DNA of 64,000 nt from Metasolibacillus fluoroglycofenilyticus (GCF_003049645.1 NZ_PYWK01000001.1:248001-312000), one strand, 5' to 3'; counted from the stretch's first letter, positions 54,590 to 63,592 are shown. Numbers and translations are program-made. The notes: generated by a model from the sequence alone, not told the origin.

Positions 54590-54632
54590 CGTCCCAAAAG
54601 CAGTGCATTGCCTGCTTTTGGGACGCTTTTTA
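54590..54632 (+). terminator. palindromic terminator after ywfO
   Basis: CGTCCCAAAAGCAG and CTGCTTTTGGGACG perfect 14-bp arms, followed by CTTTTT. The rest of 54,566-54,982 is AT-rich without a supported gene. Confidence 0.85.
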
Positions 54633-54982
54633 TGATGTTTCATCAGAGAATTAACTAGGTAGAATAGAAAAGAGTTTCTTTGGAAATAGGATAAACACTG
54701 AGTTTTGCGGCTTTTTTTGAATTTAAAATAAAATTAAGTAGAAAGCTAATTTTCCACTGCACTGAGAAGGAGTTCGAAATTGAAGAAATTATAAATGCAT
54801 AGAGAAAAGAACTAGTTAGAAAAATATTTGAAATTAAAATTAAGTATTTAAGACTACTTAATTTTATATTTATCCAGCCGATGATTATGGATGTAGGTCA
54901 TTAAGTATATATTTTAGAATACATGATTAATCGAGATACTACCAACTTGAAATATAAGGAATAAACGGGGGAATAGGAAATT

Positions 54983-55201
54983 ATGAAGAAAAAAATCAAT
55001 ACAGTAACATTTGTTTTACTAACAGCAATTATCATCGCTTGTAGCCCAATTAAAGCATCGGCAACAATGGTGGTGGTAGAAGCACCAGTAACAGGAGTAA
55101 GCTCGGTAGCAAAATTTGATGGGGCAGAAAGTAAACATAAAGAAGTAAAGCCTGTACTGTTAAAAAACATAAAAAAATTAGTGAGCAAAGTAAAAAAATA
55201 A
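54983..55201 (+). CDS. small secreted basic protein
   Basis: 72 residues: Sec signal peptide (MKKKINTVTFVLLTAIIIAC) with a likely cleavage after KASA, then a short linker and a Lys-rich C-terminal tail (LLKNIKKLVSKVKK). The AC-SP stretch is not a good lipobox. ATG 54983 follows GGGGGAATAGGAAA. It lies 490 bases before the giant adhesin and shares its MRKKIN-like opening, but a terminator separates them. No family recognised; an amphipathic, membrane-active or adhesin-associated peptide is conjecture. Confidence 0.6.
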   Translation: MKKKINTVTFVLLTAIIIACSPIKASATMVVVEAPVTGVSSVAKFDGAESKHKEVKPVLLKNIKKLVSKVKK

Positions 55202-55212
55202 AAACATGAGTT

Positions 55213-55260
55213 AAAACCTTAACTATTTATGGACTTTCATATTTAGTTAAGGTTTTTTTG
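55213..55260 (+). terminator. intrinsic terminator
   Basis: AAAACCTTAACT pairs with AGTTAAGGTTTTTTT. Confidence 0.85.
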
Positions 55261-55269
55261 TCGGTTTTT

Positions 55270-55692
55270 ATAATGGAAAAATTAGTTATATTACGACTTT
55301 GTAGACATATAGATTGATGAAGGTATGAAAGCCTTCTAGTACCAAAGGCTGTACAGAATTTGTTTAGGTGTCTTCCGTAAAATAGGAGTAGACAAATTAA
55401 CTAAAATCTAATTCCAATTAAGCCCTTAAATATGCCGATGCTTTGAAGGAGGTGAGACAAATTTTTATCGGCTCGTTACAAAAAATGAATACACATATTT
55501 TAGGAAACAGGCAACAAAGTGACCTTGTCTCCGCTTTTCTTCAAAGATTGAATGTGTGTTCGACAATGACGACTAACTAAACTAGGAAAGAGAGACTAGC
55601 CAACTGTTTGCAGTAGCCATTCCTAACATTAGGTTACACGTCGTCAGCAAACAACAAGGGCAATCTCTCACACCTAAGAAGAGGAGAGGGAC
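55270..55692 (+). promoter_or_regulatory. structured leader region of the adhesin gene, no known family
   Basis: Complementary segments suggest RNA structure: GAGAGA (about 55590) with TCTCTC (about 55663), nested GTTTGC with GCAAAC, an inner CCTAA-CA-TTAGG hairpin, and further upstream AATTTGTTTA with TAGACAAATT. A short frame behind GAAGGAGGTG opens near 55452 (or ATG 55485) and ends in TAA near 55580; it codes for about 30-43 residues. I could not match it to a c-di-GMP, T-box or other riboswitch. AGAGGAGAGG just before 55693 is the adhesin ribosome site. Confidence 0.4.
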
Positions 55693-58600
55693 ATGAGGAA
55701 AAAGATTAATATTGCAATGCTGACAATGCTATTAGTGTTCCAGACGTTGATTGGACCGTTGTCGGTATTTGCGGATGAAGTAACTATTCCTGAGCAAACA
55801 CCGCCAGTAACTGAAGGAACGGATGATACTGGAGAAACGGGGAATGAGACAGAAGATGAAGTTAGAACAACACCTGATTCAGCCAACGTAATCATGCCAC
55901 TAAATAACCCATTAGGAGTTTATCCAGATGTTGATAGAGATGATGAGGATTTTGATGAAGTAATTACTCTAACATTTAATGGGAATTCAGTTAGTGGAAC
56001 AACTGCAGAAGGTCGAGTTGGTGATACAGTAGTGTTTAGAGTAGATTTAGGGCTAGAACCGGGGCATGGTTATGGTCCAGGATCTAAACTTATTTATGAT
56101 TTACCAGAGCAATTTGCAACTCTAACTGTACAAGGTGCTGCAACGATATATGATAATGGCAAACACATTGGTACAGTAAGTATTGCAGGTCAACAAGTGA
56201 TACTCACATTTGATGATATTCTTGATGATACAGGTCTAACAGGTGGAATAGTTTCTGGGGTATTCTTTGAAATCCGAGGAACATTGCAGTCTGAAGGAAA
56301 TGATTGGACACAAATAATCCAAGTGCCTGGGTTTAACAATATCACACTGAATTTCCAACCTAGAGGTACTACAGGTGATACAATTACTAAAACAGGTACA
56401 CCAGATAATGCTGGTCGTAACAGTGAGTATATTGACTGGACTGTAAGAGTAAATACAGATTTAGCTGTCAATACAAATAGTGGGATAACGCCATTTACAG
56501 ACACACTAACAGGTAATCACACATTTGATTCAATTGTTTCAATTAAAGAGTTAGATATTTCTCCAAATGGTACGGTAACATTGACAAATAGGGATGCCCT
56601 AACACCGCTACCTGCTATTAGTGGAAAATCAATGACTCTTCACTTACCAAATCAAGAGCATATAGGTTACGAAATTGTTTATCGAACGAAAGTGGGTGAA
56701 CTAGGAAATATCCCACCTGCTATATTTGATAATGCTGCTAGTTATAATTCATCACCAGCAGTTAATAAAACAGTGGAAGTTCAATTTGACACACCTTTGA
56801 GAAAATCAGTTGTTACTCAACCGAGATTGGAAAGCCCTGGTGTAATAACTACTGAGTGGCAAATTGAATACAATCAAAATAAACGTAATATTCCAGCTGG
56901 TGTTGCGAAGTTAACTGATGTATGGACAGAAGGACACGAATTGTATGGAGATGTAGAAGTTTATAAAAATGGTTCATCAACTGCTGAACCTACTGCTAAT
57001 TATAGTTTTACACTTGCAGCAGATGGTCTAGGTTTTGACTTAGAATTCCCAACTGGTACAGAGGATGCTTATGTAATTAAATATAAAACGCAACTCGAAG
57101 TAGGCGAGGTATATCCAACATCAAATCTTAATATCGAAAATACTGTAACACGTGAGGACTTTACGAGTCATACAGGTTTACAGAATCGTAGATCTGCTAC
57201 TTATAATAAAACATCTTGGGTGTTAAATAAAACTGCTGAAGGTGTAAACTATACAGATGTTAAAGAAATGTACTGGAAAATCGTTGCGAACCAAGCACGA
57301 TATAACTTAGAAGTCGGTACAAAGTTCACAGACACATATGAAGGCTCCTATCTAAATCTGCAAGAAGATAGCCTAGTGGTGACAACGGTTGCAGGAGGAA
57401 CATTAGAAAGAGATGAAGATTACAGTTTAACCCTTACTAACGGAACAGTTGACGGAGAAAATAGGGAAACTGGTTTTATCATTCAATTACTAAAACCTAT
57501 TAATGGCCAACAAATTGAAATTGAGTATACAACAACGTATGAAATTAAAGATGTCGGTCAAAATAATCGTGTCTATAACAATCAAGTAGTATTAAGTGAT
57601 ACTGGTATACCTAAGTTTGGTACGTCTACAGATACGGCGTCCCAAACTATTAGAGGCGAGCAATCACGAAATGGTAATAAAACGGGTTCTTACAATTATG
57701 GAACAAAAACATTCCATTGGGAAGTAGAGTTAAATTTCAATTACAACTCAATTACAAATGCGATATTTAAAGATGTATTACCTTCAAGCCAAGAGGTAAC
57801 AGCTCTTAAAGTAGAAAAAGGCACATTAGATCCAGCAGGTAATTTTGTGGCGAATGCAGACCCAAATGATACAAAAATTTATAGTGCAGCAGAGATTGAG
57901 AACGTAGTAACAGAAAATGGAACTGCTATTGAAATTGAAATTGCATTAGGTACAATCACAACACCGTATAAAGTAACATATGAGACAAAAGATGCAGATG
58001 CTGTGTATCCTCATGGTTCAGCTATTACTATTAGCAATACAGCAAAATTATACGCTCAAGGTAATGAAGATCAACCAAGAGGAGAATGGAACGAGGATGT
58101 ACCAGTTGCACATACAGAGCAGATTTTAGATAAAACAGGTATATCAACATCTGCAACACCAGAAGTGACTTGGAACTTTAAATTTAACTATGCACAATCA
58201 CAATTAAATAATATTGTGATTACTGATGAAGTTGGTAAAATTAATGGTGATCCGGGTCAACTGATTTTGCAAAACTCATTTAATGTATGGGAAATGAATT
58301 TTACCGATACTAACTCCACACCAACAAAAGGTAGTCAAGTAATTACGAATGGTCAAGTTAACTCTACAGCTACAGATGTTGCATTAGATGTTGATATTGC
58401 AGCAGGAACATTTGTATTAAATTTACCAGATGGCGATAAAGCTTACTATGTTGAGTATGCAACAGTTTATATGGGGCCAAGTGGTAGTAATGTAGATAAT
58501 GAGGTAAGAGTTGACTATACAAGTGCTGATGGAAATAGTGGCTCAGATGCAGTTAATAGCCTTAGATTTGAATACAATGCTGGAGGTACAGTTGGTACAG

Positions 58601-61383
58601 TTCCATTTGTCATCTTGAAAACAGATGCAGCGACAGGTCTACCTATGGAGAACGTTAAGTTTGAATTGTATGGACCTTATACAGGAAGTACAATGTTAGC
58701 CTCAGGTTCAACAAATGAAGACGGTTATTTAAATTATGGTTTAAAACTAGCGCAAAGCAGAAACAACTCAACGCCTTACAAGGTAGTGGAAGAAAAGCAA
58801 GATGGTTATGAAGACTTGGGCGATTATGAGTTTATATTAGATCCAGATAAAATTGAAACTTCAGGTAAGTATCAAGGTTTCCAAGTTATCGAGATTACAA
58901 ATGAACCAGAAGGCGGTTTAGGTTGTCCTCAGTTTGAATTAACAGTATTTGATATTGATGGTAGAGCACTTAGCAATGAAACAGTATCATTAGTGAGTAC
59001 AGCAACAGGTTTATCAACGAACCAAGCGCTGGATTCAAATGGGAAAGCCACATTTACTTCTACTGAAGTTAAAGCGGGTGAGTATACGGTTGTCTTCAAT
59101 GGAGAAGAACTAGATACGATTGTAATACAGTATAACAACACGCCTTGTGAGGCAATTGCTCAACCAGCACCAGCATGTGATGAATTCACAGTTGTTGTTA
59201 AAGATGCAAACGGACAAATTCGTACAGACATTACACAGTTAACATTAAAGCAAGGTTCTATTGAAGTGAAGCAAACACCTGACGCAAATGGCAAATTCGT
59301 ATTTGATTCAAATGGTAAGGACCCTGTTGATGGCGTCAAGCCAGGTATTTATCAAGTTTACGAAGGTAACCAATATCTAGGTGAAGTAGAATTAACGTAT
59401 ACTGCGAGCTGTGGTTACGAATTTGAAGTTACATTAGCACCAACGTGCCCAACATTTATACTAATAGTAAAAGATGTTGACGGTAAATTAGTAGCTGATG
59501 GTACACTAGTAACTGTGAAAAAATCAGACGGCACAGAAGTAGTTAAAGATGAGCCAACTGTAAATGGCAAAATTACATTAGGTGATGGAACTATTACTGG
59601 TGGCTTAGAGCCGGATACGTACACTGTTGAAATTGATAGTGAAGTTATTGATACTTTCACAACAAATACAAACTGTGAAGCTGAAGTTCAACCAAAACCA
59701 GCATGTCCAGCATTCGAGTTGACTATTGAAAATGAAGATGGTCCTTTAAAAGCTGGTACTAAGGTAGTAATTGAAAACAACGATACAAATGTACAATTTG
59801 AAGCAACTGTAGTTACAGATGGTAAAATTACATTTGCAACAAATCAAAATGGTACACTTTATACAATTGAGCCGGGTGACTATACAGTCGTATCTTATGA
59901 AATCGAGCCTGGGCAATCGGTGCCATTTGGAGAGGACTTTAGAGTTACTTATACTACAGCAGATTGTAAAGATGAAGTGAAAAAACCTCGTGCATGTACG
60001 GAGTTTGAAATTACAGTAATTAGTCCAGATGGTACAACACCAAAGGCAAATACAAAAGTAATTGTAGAAGATGAAAATGGTGTTGAGACAGAGTATACAA
60101 CGGATACAGATGGTAAAATTACCTTGCCACCAACACAGAGCCCAGGAAAAGTAGTTGTTTATGAAGTAAATCCTGATGGTTCAAAAGGCGAGGAAATTGA
60201 CAAAGTTGTTGTGACTTATACAGATGATTGTAAAGGCAAAGCAATTAAAAATTCTTGTCCAGATTTCACATTAACAATAAATAATAAAGATAACCAACCT
60301 GTTGGTGCTAATGTGAAAATTATCATTAAAGACAAAGCAGGGGTAACTGTAGTAACAGGTACAACAGATGCAAATGGTCAGATTAAAGTTGCTGATAAGG
60401 CAAAATTAGAGCAAGGCAAAGAATATGATGTTTACAACGAAGCTAGCGTACTATTAGGTAGTATTGAAGTAAGCTACACAGATGAAGTATGTGGAGCGGA
60501 AGTTCAAGTTCCAGCAAATGCATGTCCGCTATTCACATTAACAATTCAAGACGTTAATGGTAACGCACGTGAAAATGTAGCATTTACTGTAAAAGATAAA
60601 TTAGGTAATACAATTGTAACGGGTACGACAGACGTAGATGGTAAAGCGACAGTTCCTTATACAGTTGAACCGGGTGAGTATCAAGTGATTGTAGGTACAG
60701 AATCACCACTTACGATTACAGTTGTAGAATGTCAGGCATTGGCTAAGCCAACTCCACCAACACCTGGTGGTGGAGGCGGTGGAGGCGGCGGTGGAACACC
60801 ACCAACAACGCCAGAGGAGCCAACAATTCCACCAACAACACCGGAGGAGCCAACAACTCCACCAACAACGCCAGAGGAGCCAACAACTCCACCGACAACA
60901 CCGGAGGAGCCAACAACTCCACCAACAGCACCAGAAGAGCCAACGACACCACCAGGAGTAGAGGAAGTAATTAAGAAAATTCCTCAAATCCCAGGTATCG
61001 TGCCGGTACCACCAACACCAGGTTCAGAGGAGCCGGTACGCTATGAAGTACCGAATATTCCTCAAATTGTTGAAGAACTAGCGAAAGATCCAGCGAAGCT
61101 TCAGCAAACAATTCAAGACCTAGAAGCATTCATTAAGCAATATGAATCATTATCTCCAGAGGAGCAAGCATACGTTGATGAGCTTGTAAACATGGGGGTA
61201 GTGAGAAGCCTTCTAAATGAATTGAAAGAAGCGGCTAACGTGCTTGCGGCAGCGAATAATAACCAAAACAAACTGCCACAAACAAATGATGCAAATTCAA
61301 CAACTGCAATGGTTGTCGGCTTTGGATTATTAGCACTAGGCTTCGTGTTATTACGTCGTCGCTTTATGACAACAGAAAAATAA
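55693..61383 (+). CDS. giant cell-wall-anchored adhesin (MSCRAMM-like) with LPQTN sorting signal
   Basis: 1896 residues. A signal peptide (about 1-28, ending FADE) is followed by a ligand-binding-like Ig fold (about 85-225: VITLTFNGN, DTVVFRVDLGL), then about five collagen-binding B-type blocks (about 228-960; for example KTGTPDNAGRNSEYIDWTV, LDKTGISTSATPEVTWNF). A SpaA/Cna-B domain follows (about 968-1072, VPFVILKTDAATGLPMENV). Next come seven repeats of about 86 residues (1078-1680), each opening C-x-x-F-x-L-T and closing with one Cys. Then a Gly10 run, a TTPEEPTTPP repeat region, a helical stalk, and the anchor: LPQTN (1861-1865), hydrophobic helix, RRRF tail. It should be sortase-attached to peptidoglycan; the class A sortase gene is convergent and adjacent. 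Ligand unknown. Confidence 0.92.
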   Translation: MRKKINIAMLTMLLVFQTLIGPLSVFADEVTIPEQTPPVTEGTDDTGETGNETEDEVRTTPDSANVIMPLNNPLGVYPDVDRDDEDFDEVITLTFNGNSVSGTTAEGRVGDTVVFRVDLGLEPGHGYGPGSKLIYDLPEQFATLTVQGAATIYDNGKHIGTVSIAGQQVILTFDDILDDTGLTGGIVSGVFFEIRGTLQSEGNDWTQIIQVPGFNNITLNFQPRGTTGDTITKTGTPDNAGRNSEYIDWTVRVNTDLAVNTNSGITPFTDTLTGNHTFDSIVSIKELDISPNGTVTLTNRDALTPLPAISGKSMTLHLPNQEHIGYEIVYRTKVGELGNIPPAIFDNAASYNSSPAVNKTVEVQFDTPLRKSVVTQPRLESPGVITTEWQIEYNQNKRNIPAGVAKLTDVWTEGHELYGDVEVYKNGSSTAEPTANYSFTLAADGLGFDLEFPTGTEDAYVIKYKTQLEVGEVYPTSNLNIENTVTREDFTSHTGLQNRRSATYNKTSWVLNKTAEGVNYTDVKEMYWKIVANQARYNLEVGTKFTDTYEGSYLNLQEDSLVVTTVAGGTLERDEDYSLTLTNGTVDGENRETGFIIQLLKPINGQQIEIEYTTTYEIKDVGQNNRVYNNQVVLSDTGIPKFGTSTDTASQTIRGEQSRNGNKTGSYNYGTKTFHWEVELNFNYNSITNAIFKDVLPSSQEVTALKVEKGTLDPAGNFVANADPNDTKIYSAAEIENVVTENGTAIEIEIALGTITTPYKVTYETKDADAVYPHGSAITISNTAKLYAQGNEDQPRGEWNEDVPVAHTEQILDKTGISTSATPEVTWNFKFNYAQSQLNNIVITDEVGKINGDPGQLILQNSFNVWEMNFTDTNSTPTKGSQVITNGQVNSTATDVALDVDIAAGTFVLNLPDGDKAYYVEYATVYMGPSGSNVDNEVRVDYTSADGNSGSDAVNSLRFEYNAGGTVGTVPFVILKTDAATGLPMENVKFELYGPYTGSTMLASGSTNEDGYLNYGLKLAQSRNNSTPYKVVEEKQDGYEDLGDYEFILDPDKIETSGKYQGFQVIEITNEPEGGLGCPQFELTVFDIDGRALSNETVSLVSTATGLSTNQALDSNGKATFTSTEVKAGEYTVVFNGEELDTIVIQYNNTPCEAIAQPAPACDEFTVVVKDANGQIRTDITQLTLKQGSIEVKQTPDANGKFVFDSNGKDPVDGVKPGIYQVYEGNQYLGEVELTYTASCGYEFEVTLAPTCPTFILIVKDVDGKLVADGTLVTVKKSDGTEVVKDEPTVNGKITLGDGTITGGLEPDTYTVEIDSEVIDTFTTNTNCEAEVQPKPACPAFELTIENEDGPLKAGTKVVIENNDTNVQFEATVVTDGKITFATNQNGTLYTIEPGDYTVVSYEIEPGQSVPFGEDFRVTYTTADCKDEVKKPRACTEFEITVISPDGTTPKANTKVIVEDENGVETEYTTDTDGKITLPPTQSPGKVVVYEVNPDGSKGEEIDKVVVTYTDDCKGKAIKNSCPDFTLTINNKDNQPVGANVKIIIKDKAGVTVVTGTTDANGQIKVADKAKLEQGKEYDVYNEASVLLGSIEVSYTDEVCGAEVQVPANACPLFTLTIQDVNGNARENVAFTVKDKLGNTIVTGTTDVDGKATVPYTVEPGEYQVIVGTESPLTITVVECQALAKPTPPTPGGGGGGGGGGTPPTTPEEPTIPPTTPEEPTTPPTTPEEPTTPPTTPEEPTTPPTAPEEPTTPPGVEEVIKKIPQIPGIVPVPPTPGSEEPVRYEVPNIPQIVEELAKDPAKLQQTIQDLEAFIKQYESLSPEEQAYVDELVNMGVVRSLLNELKEAANVLAAANNNQNKLPQTNDANSTTAMVVGFGLLALGFVLLRRRFMTTEK
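60802..60957 (+). repeat. 30-bp tandem repeat coding TTPEEPTTPP in the adhesin stalk
   Basis: About five units of ACAACGCCAGAGGAGCCAAC followed by AACTCCACCA, with few changes, preceded by a GGTGGAGGCGGT-type poly-glycine tract. The region should be prone to copy-number change. Frames on the opposite strand are by-products. Confidence 0.85.
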
Positions 61384-61390
61384 TCAAAAA

Positions 61391-61435
61391 GAAACCCCTC
61401 AAGCGATGGATAATCCATTTGTTTGAGGGGTTTTC
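61391..61435. terminator. bidirectional terminator between adhesin and sortase genes
   Basis: GAAACCCCTCAA and TTGAGGGGTTTTC arms with T-runs on both strands. Confidence 0.88.
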
Positions 61436-61440
61436 TCTGT

Positions 61441-62124
61441 TTAATTAGCAATTTTAGTGAGCGCTTCTGGTGGTGCATCCAAGTCATATTGCTTTGAAAA
61501 GCTTGCCTGTACGAAGAGACGTCTTACACCTTCATCAGCGCATGTAATGAGTGTTAATAGCGTTTCGTTTGCTACATCGTCAATGACGTGTACGGCCGTT
61601 GCTTCAACTACTTCAATTTTTGTAATATGATATTCGAAAATAGCATTAGCATTTGTTAAATATATCGTATCACCGATTTCGCTATGATACAGTGGGCCAA
61701 ATAAAATATCACGGTCCTCAAAATAGTGGGCAGCTAAAGCGTAGTTTCCTTGACCCATTATTTGTTCGGGCTTCATCGTACCAGCGCCAACCGCCAATGC
61801 ATTTTTGCCGACCCCTTTCAAAATTGGGAGCTGCATGTCGACACTTGGAATTCCAATACTACCAATTACAGGTAAATCCTTGCGGTTTGCCTGTGCCTGT
61901 AATACTTCCCAAATCGACAAAGATTGTACCTCTTCAAAATCGAAATCTGCCTCTATTTCATCGTTAAATTCAAGCATTTCAGAAGATGTTGAAACAGTGA
62001 CAAGCTCCTCGCTTAATCGTTGTACAAGTAATGCTTGAATCGGCTTGATAAAAATGAGTGTCAGCCCAACCGCAAAAAGTGCGATTATTGCCAAAATATT
62101 CAAAATAGAGCGTAATTTTTTCAT
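61441..62124 (-). CDS. srtA: class A sortase
   Basis: About 227 residues: one N-terminal membrane anchor (ILNILAIIALFAVGLTLIFI), a spacer, then the sortase beta-barrel. The catalytic His is in YALAAHYFEDRD, the Cys in LLTLITCADEG and the Arg in GVRRLFVQA, giving the TLxTC motif of transpeptidase sortases. GIGIPSV-like GSIGIPSVDMQLPI is typical of class A. ATG 62124 is used; an in-frame GTG lies two codons upstream. Convergence with the LPQTN adhesin makes that protein its probable substrate. Confidence 0.93.
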   Translation of the reverse strand: MKKLRSILNILAIIALFAVGLTLIFIKPIQALLVQRLSEELVTVSTSSEMLEFNDEIEADFDFEEVQSLSIWEVLQAQANRKDLPVIGSIGIPSVDMQLPILKGVGKNALAVGAGTMKPEQIMGQGNYALAAHYFEDRDILFGPLYHSEIGDTIYLTNANAIFEYHITKIEVVEATAVHVIDDVANETLLTLITCADEGVRRLFVQASFSKQYDLDAPPEALTKIAN

Positions 62125-62146
62125 AAGCACCTGCCTTATAGAAAGA

Positions 62147-62176
62147 AGCCGTCTGAAAAGTCATTTTGAGAAGGCC
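62147..62176 (-). terminator. imperfect dyad after the tautomerase gene
   Basis: AGCCGTCTGAAAAG with TTTTGAGAAGGCC; a degenerate member of the CGAAAAG/TGAAAAG stem family. Confidence 0.4.
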
Positions 62177-62292
62177 GCTTGCACTGAGGATAGTGACAAT
62201 GTATTGTTACTATCGCAGAGTGAATATTTAATATAGAAGCTAAGTTGTTCGAAAAAGGTACACCCTTTTTGGATAACCATAGCTCTGTGTAA

Positions 62293-62478
62293 TTATTTGT
62301 CGATATGAAGCACGCCTGCATTCGCGTAATGATTTTTTGACATTTCTTCAATAATAATCGAAATATTTTCTTTTGGTGCGTTCACTGTTTTAGATACAGC
62401 CTCTGTGACTTCTTGCACTAAAGCACGCTTTTGCTCATCCGTGCGTCCTTCGAGCATTTTAATCGTAATGATTGGCAT
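62293..62478 (-). CDS. 4-oxalocrotonate tautomerase family protein (YwhB-like)
   Basis: A 61-residue tautomerase: after Met removal the N-terminal Pro1 of MPIITIKMLEGRT is the catalytic base, and the Arg-containing GRTDEQKRALVQEV helix follows. Such enzymes isomerise 2-hydroxymuconate-type compounds; the native substrate in bacilli is unknown. B. subtilis ywhB, ywhD and pbpG lie together, the same set as here. GGGGGG precedes the ATG. Confidence 0.93.
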   Translation of the reverse strand: MPIITIKMLEGRTDEQKRALVQEVTEAVSKTVNAPKENISIIIEEMSKNHYANAGVLHIDK

Positions 62479-62545
62479 AATATTGCCCCCCTCTATGTAT
62501 TTTAGTGTATATTATTAATAATAGCACAATTGGAGGTTATACGAG

Positions 62546-63058
62546 ATGTTTAATGAAGAAAAACCAAAGCAAAAAATGGGCTTTACGATTATAAAAAATG
62601 ACCCAACAGATGGGCATAAAGGATTTGGAATTGGTTCTTTATCATTGGAAAATGTATCGCCTGTTATTATAGATGTGGAAGAAAAAACAGCTATTGTGGA
62701 TATCGGCGCAATGCATGCGAAAAGTGATGTAGAACGTGGCATTAAATTTACCGTGAATCGAGAGGATTCTGCAGGTGGTAAAAATTATTGGCTCGTATGG
62801 GTAACGATTGATTACAAAGAGGAAGGACCTTACTACGCAGGTGTGACAGCATGTGAAATGGTTGTCAACCGCGAAAAACGCCGAGGCTATAAAATTTTAG
62901 CTGACCATGTAAATAAAATGGATAAATCCATGAAACGCCAAATTATTGTTGACCATATGGATGATGTCTCCAAAAAAATACTCACTGAATTTTTACAGCA
63001 GCATAACAGTGAGCTATGGAATCGAAGCGACGCTAAGCTCCGCAATGATTTAGCCTAA
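62546..63058 (+). CDS. ywhD: YwhD-family protein
   Basis: A 170-residue soluble protein matching YwhD: GFTIIKNDPTDGHKGFGIGS, AIVDIGAMHAKSDVERGIKF and ACEMVVNREKRRGYKILADH (each 20 residues or fewer). Function unknown. TTGGAGGTT precedes the ATG. It is convergent with the penicillin-binding protein gene; ywhD-pbpG linkage is found in B. subtilis. Confidence 0.92.
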   Translation: MFNEEKPKQKMGFTIIKNDPTDGHKGFGIGSLSLENVSPVIIDVEEKTAIVDIGAMHAKSDVERGIKFTVNREDSAGGKNYWLVWVTIDYKEEGPYYAGVTACEMVVNREKRRGYKILADHVNKMDKSMKRQIIVDHMDDVSKKILTEFLQQHNSELWNRSDAKLRNDLA

Positions 63059-63119
63059 AAAGTCATGGGCGGTCCACCATGTTTGACCGCCCATGCACAA
63101 ATACAAACAAATCTTATGA

Positions 63120-63245
63120 AATTGTACATAAATCCCCCAAAAAATATAGATAACTTAGATACTATGAAAAACACAGATAACTACGCGAAACCGCAGATAA
63201 CTTCATGAAAAACTACAGATACCCCTACAAAACCGTACATAATTC
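63120..63245. repeat. degenerate array of about 21-bp period after ywhD
   Basis: A-rich units with GTACATAA, TAGATAAC, ACAGATAAC, GCAGATAAC, ACAGATACC and GTACATAA cores at spacings near 20-22 bases (some units missing). It lies between the ywhD end and the PBP end. A CATGGGCGG/CCGCCCATG hairpin precedes it at 63065-63094. I see no gene in 63,059-63,616. Confidence 0.55.
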
Positions 63246-63540
63246 TTTCGCAAAAACTAAACTCCACACTAAAATACATTCACTTTATTACTGATTTAGC
63301 TATCGTCAATCCTTTTTGCTACATTACTGAAAAATAGATGAACAAAATGTGACAATTGCCTTCAGTGGGCATAAGGTGGTTGAAAGTGCACATGAAAAAA
63401 AGTAAACTTGTATGTAAGGCTTACAGCTAGTGAGCTAGGACACTTTGGTAAATGGACAAGCTATGAGAGCTATGCGGCATTTGAACCAACCCAAGCCGAA
63501 TGCCCCATGATTCTCATGCTTACGTTTACCATAAAAGAAG

Positions 63541-63592
63541 GCTCTTTCTTCCCACGGAAACCGTTATTCCGGGGAAGAAAGAGCTTTTTTGA
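63541..63592. terminator. terminator downstream of the penicillin-binding protein gene
   Basis: GCTCTTTCTTCCC pairs with GGGGAAGAAAGAGC, followed by TTTTTT on the plus strand and preceded by A-rich sequence for the minus strand. Confidence 0.7.

Noticed and set aside
55590-55670. c-di-GMP riboswitch before the adhesin
   Set aside because: The conserved GEMM-I and class II c-di-GMP core strings are not present; only generic complementarity is seen.
60703-60987. Trp/Cys-rich and Leu-rich frames antisense to the adhesin stalk
   Set aside because: Arise from the 30-bp Pro/Thr-coding repeat on the other strand.
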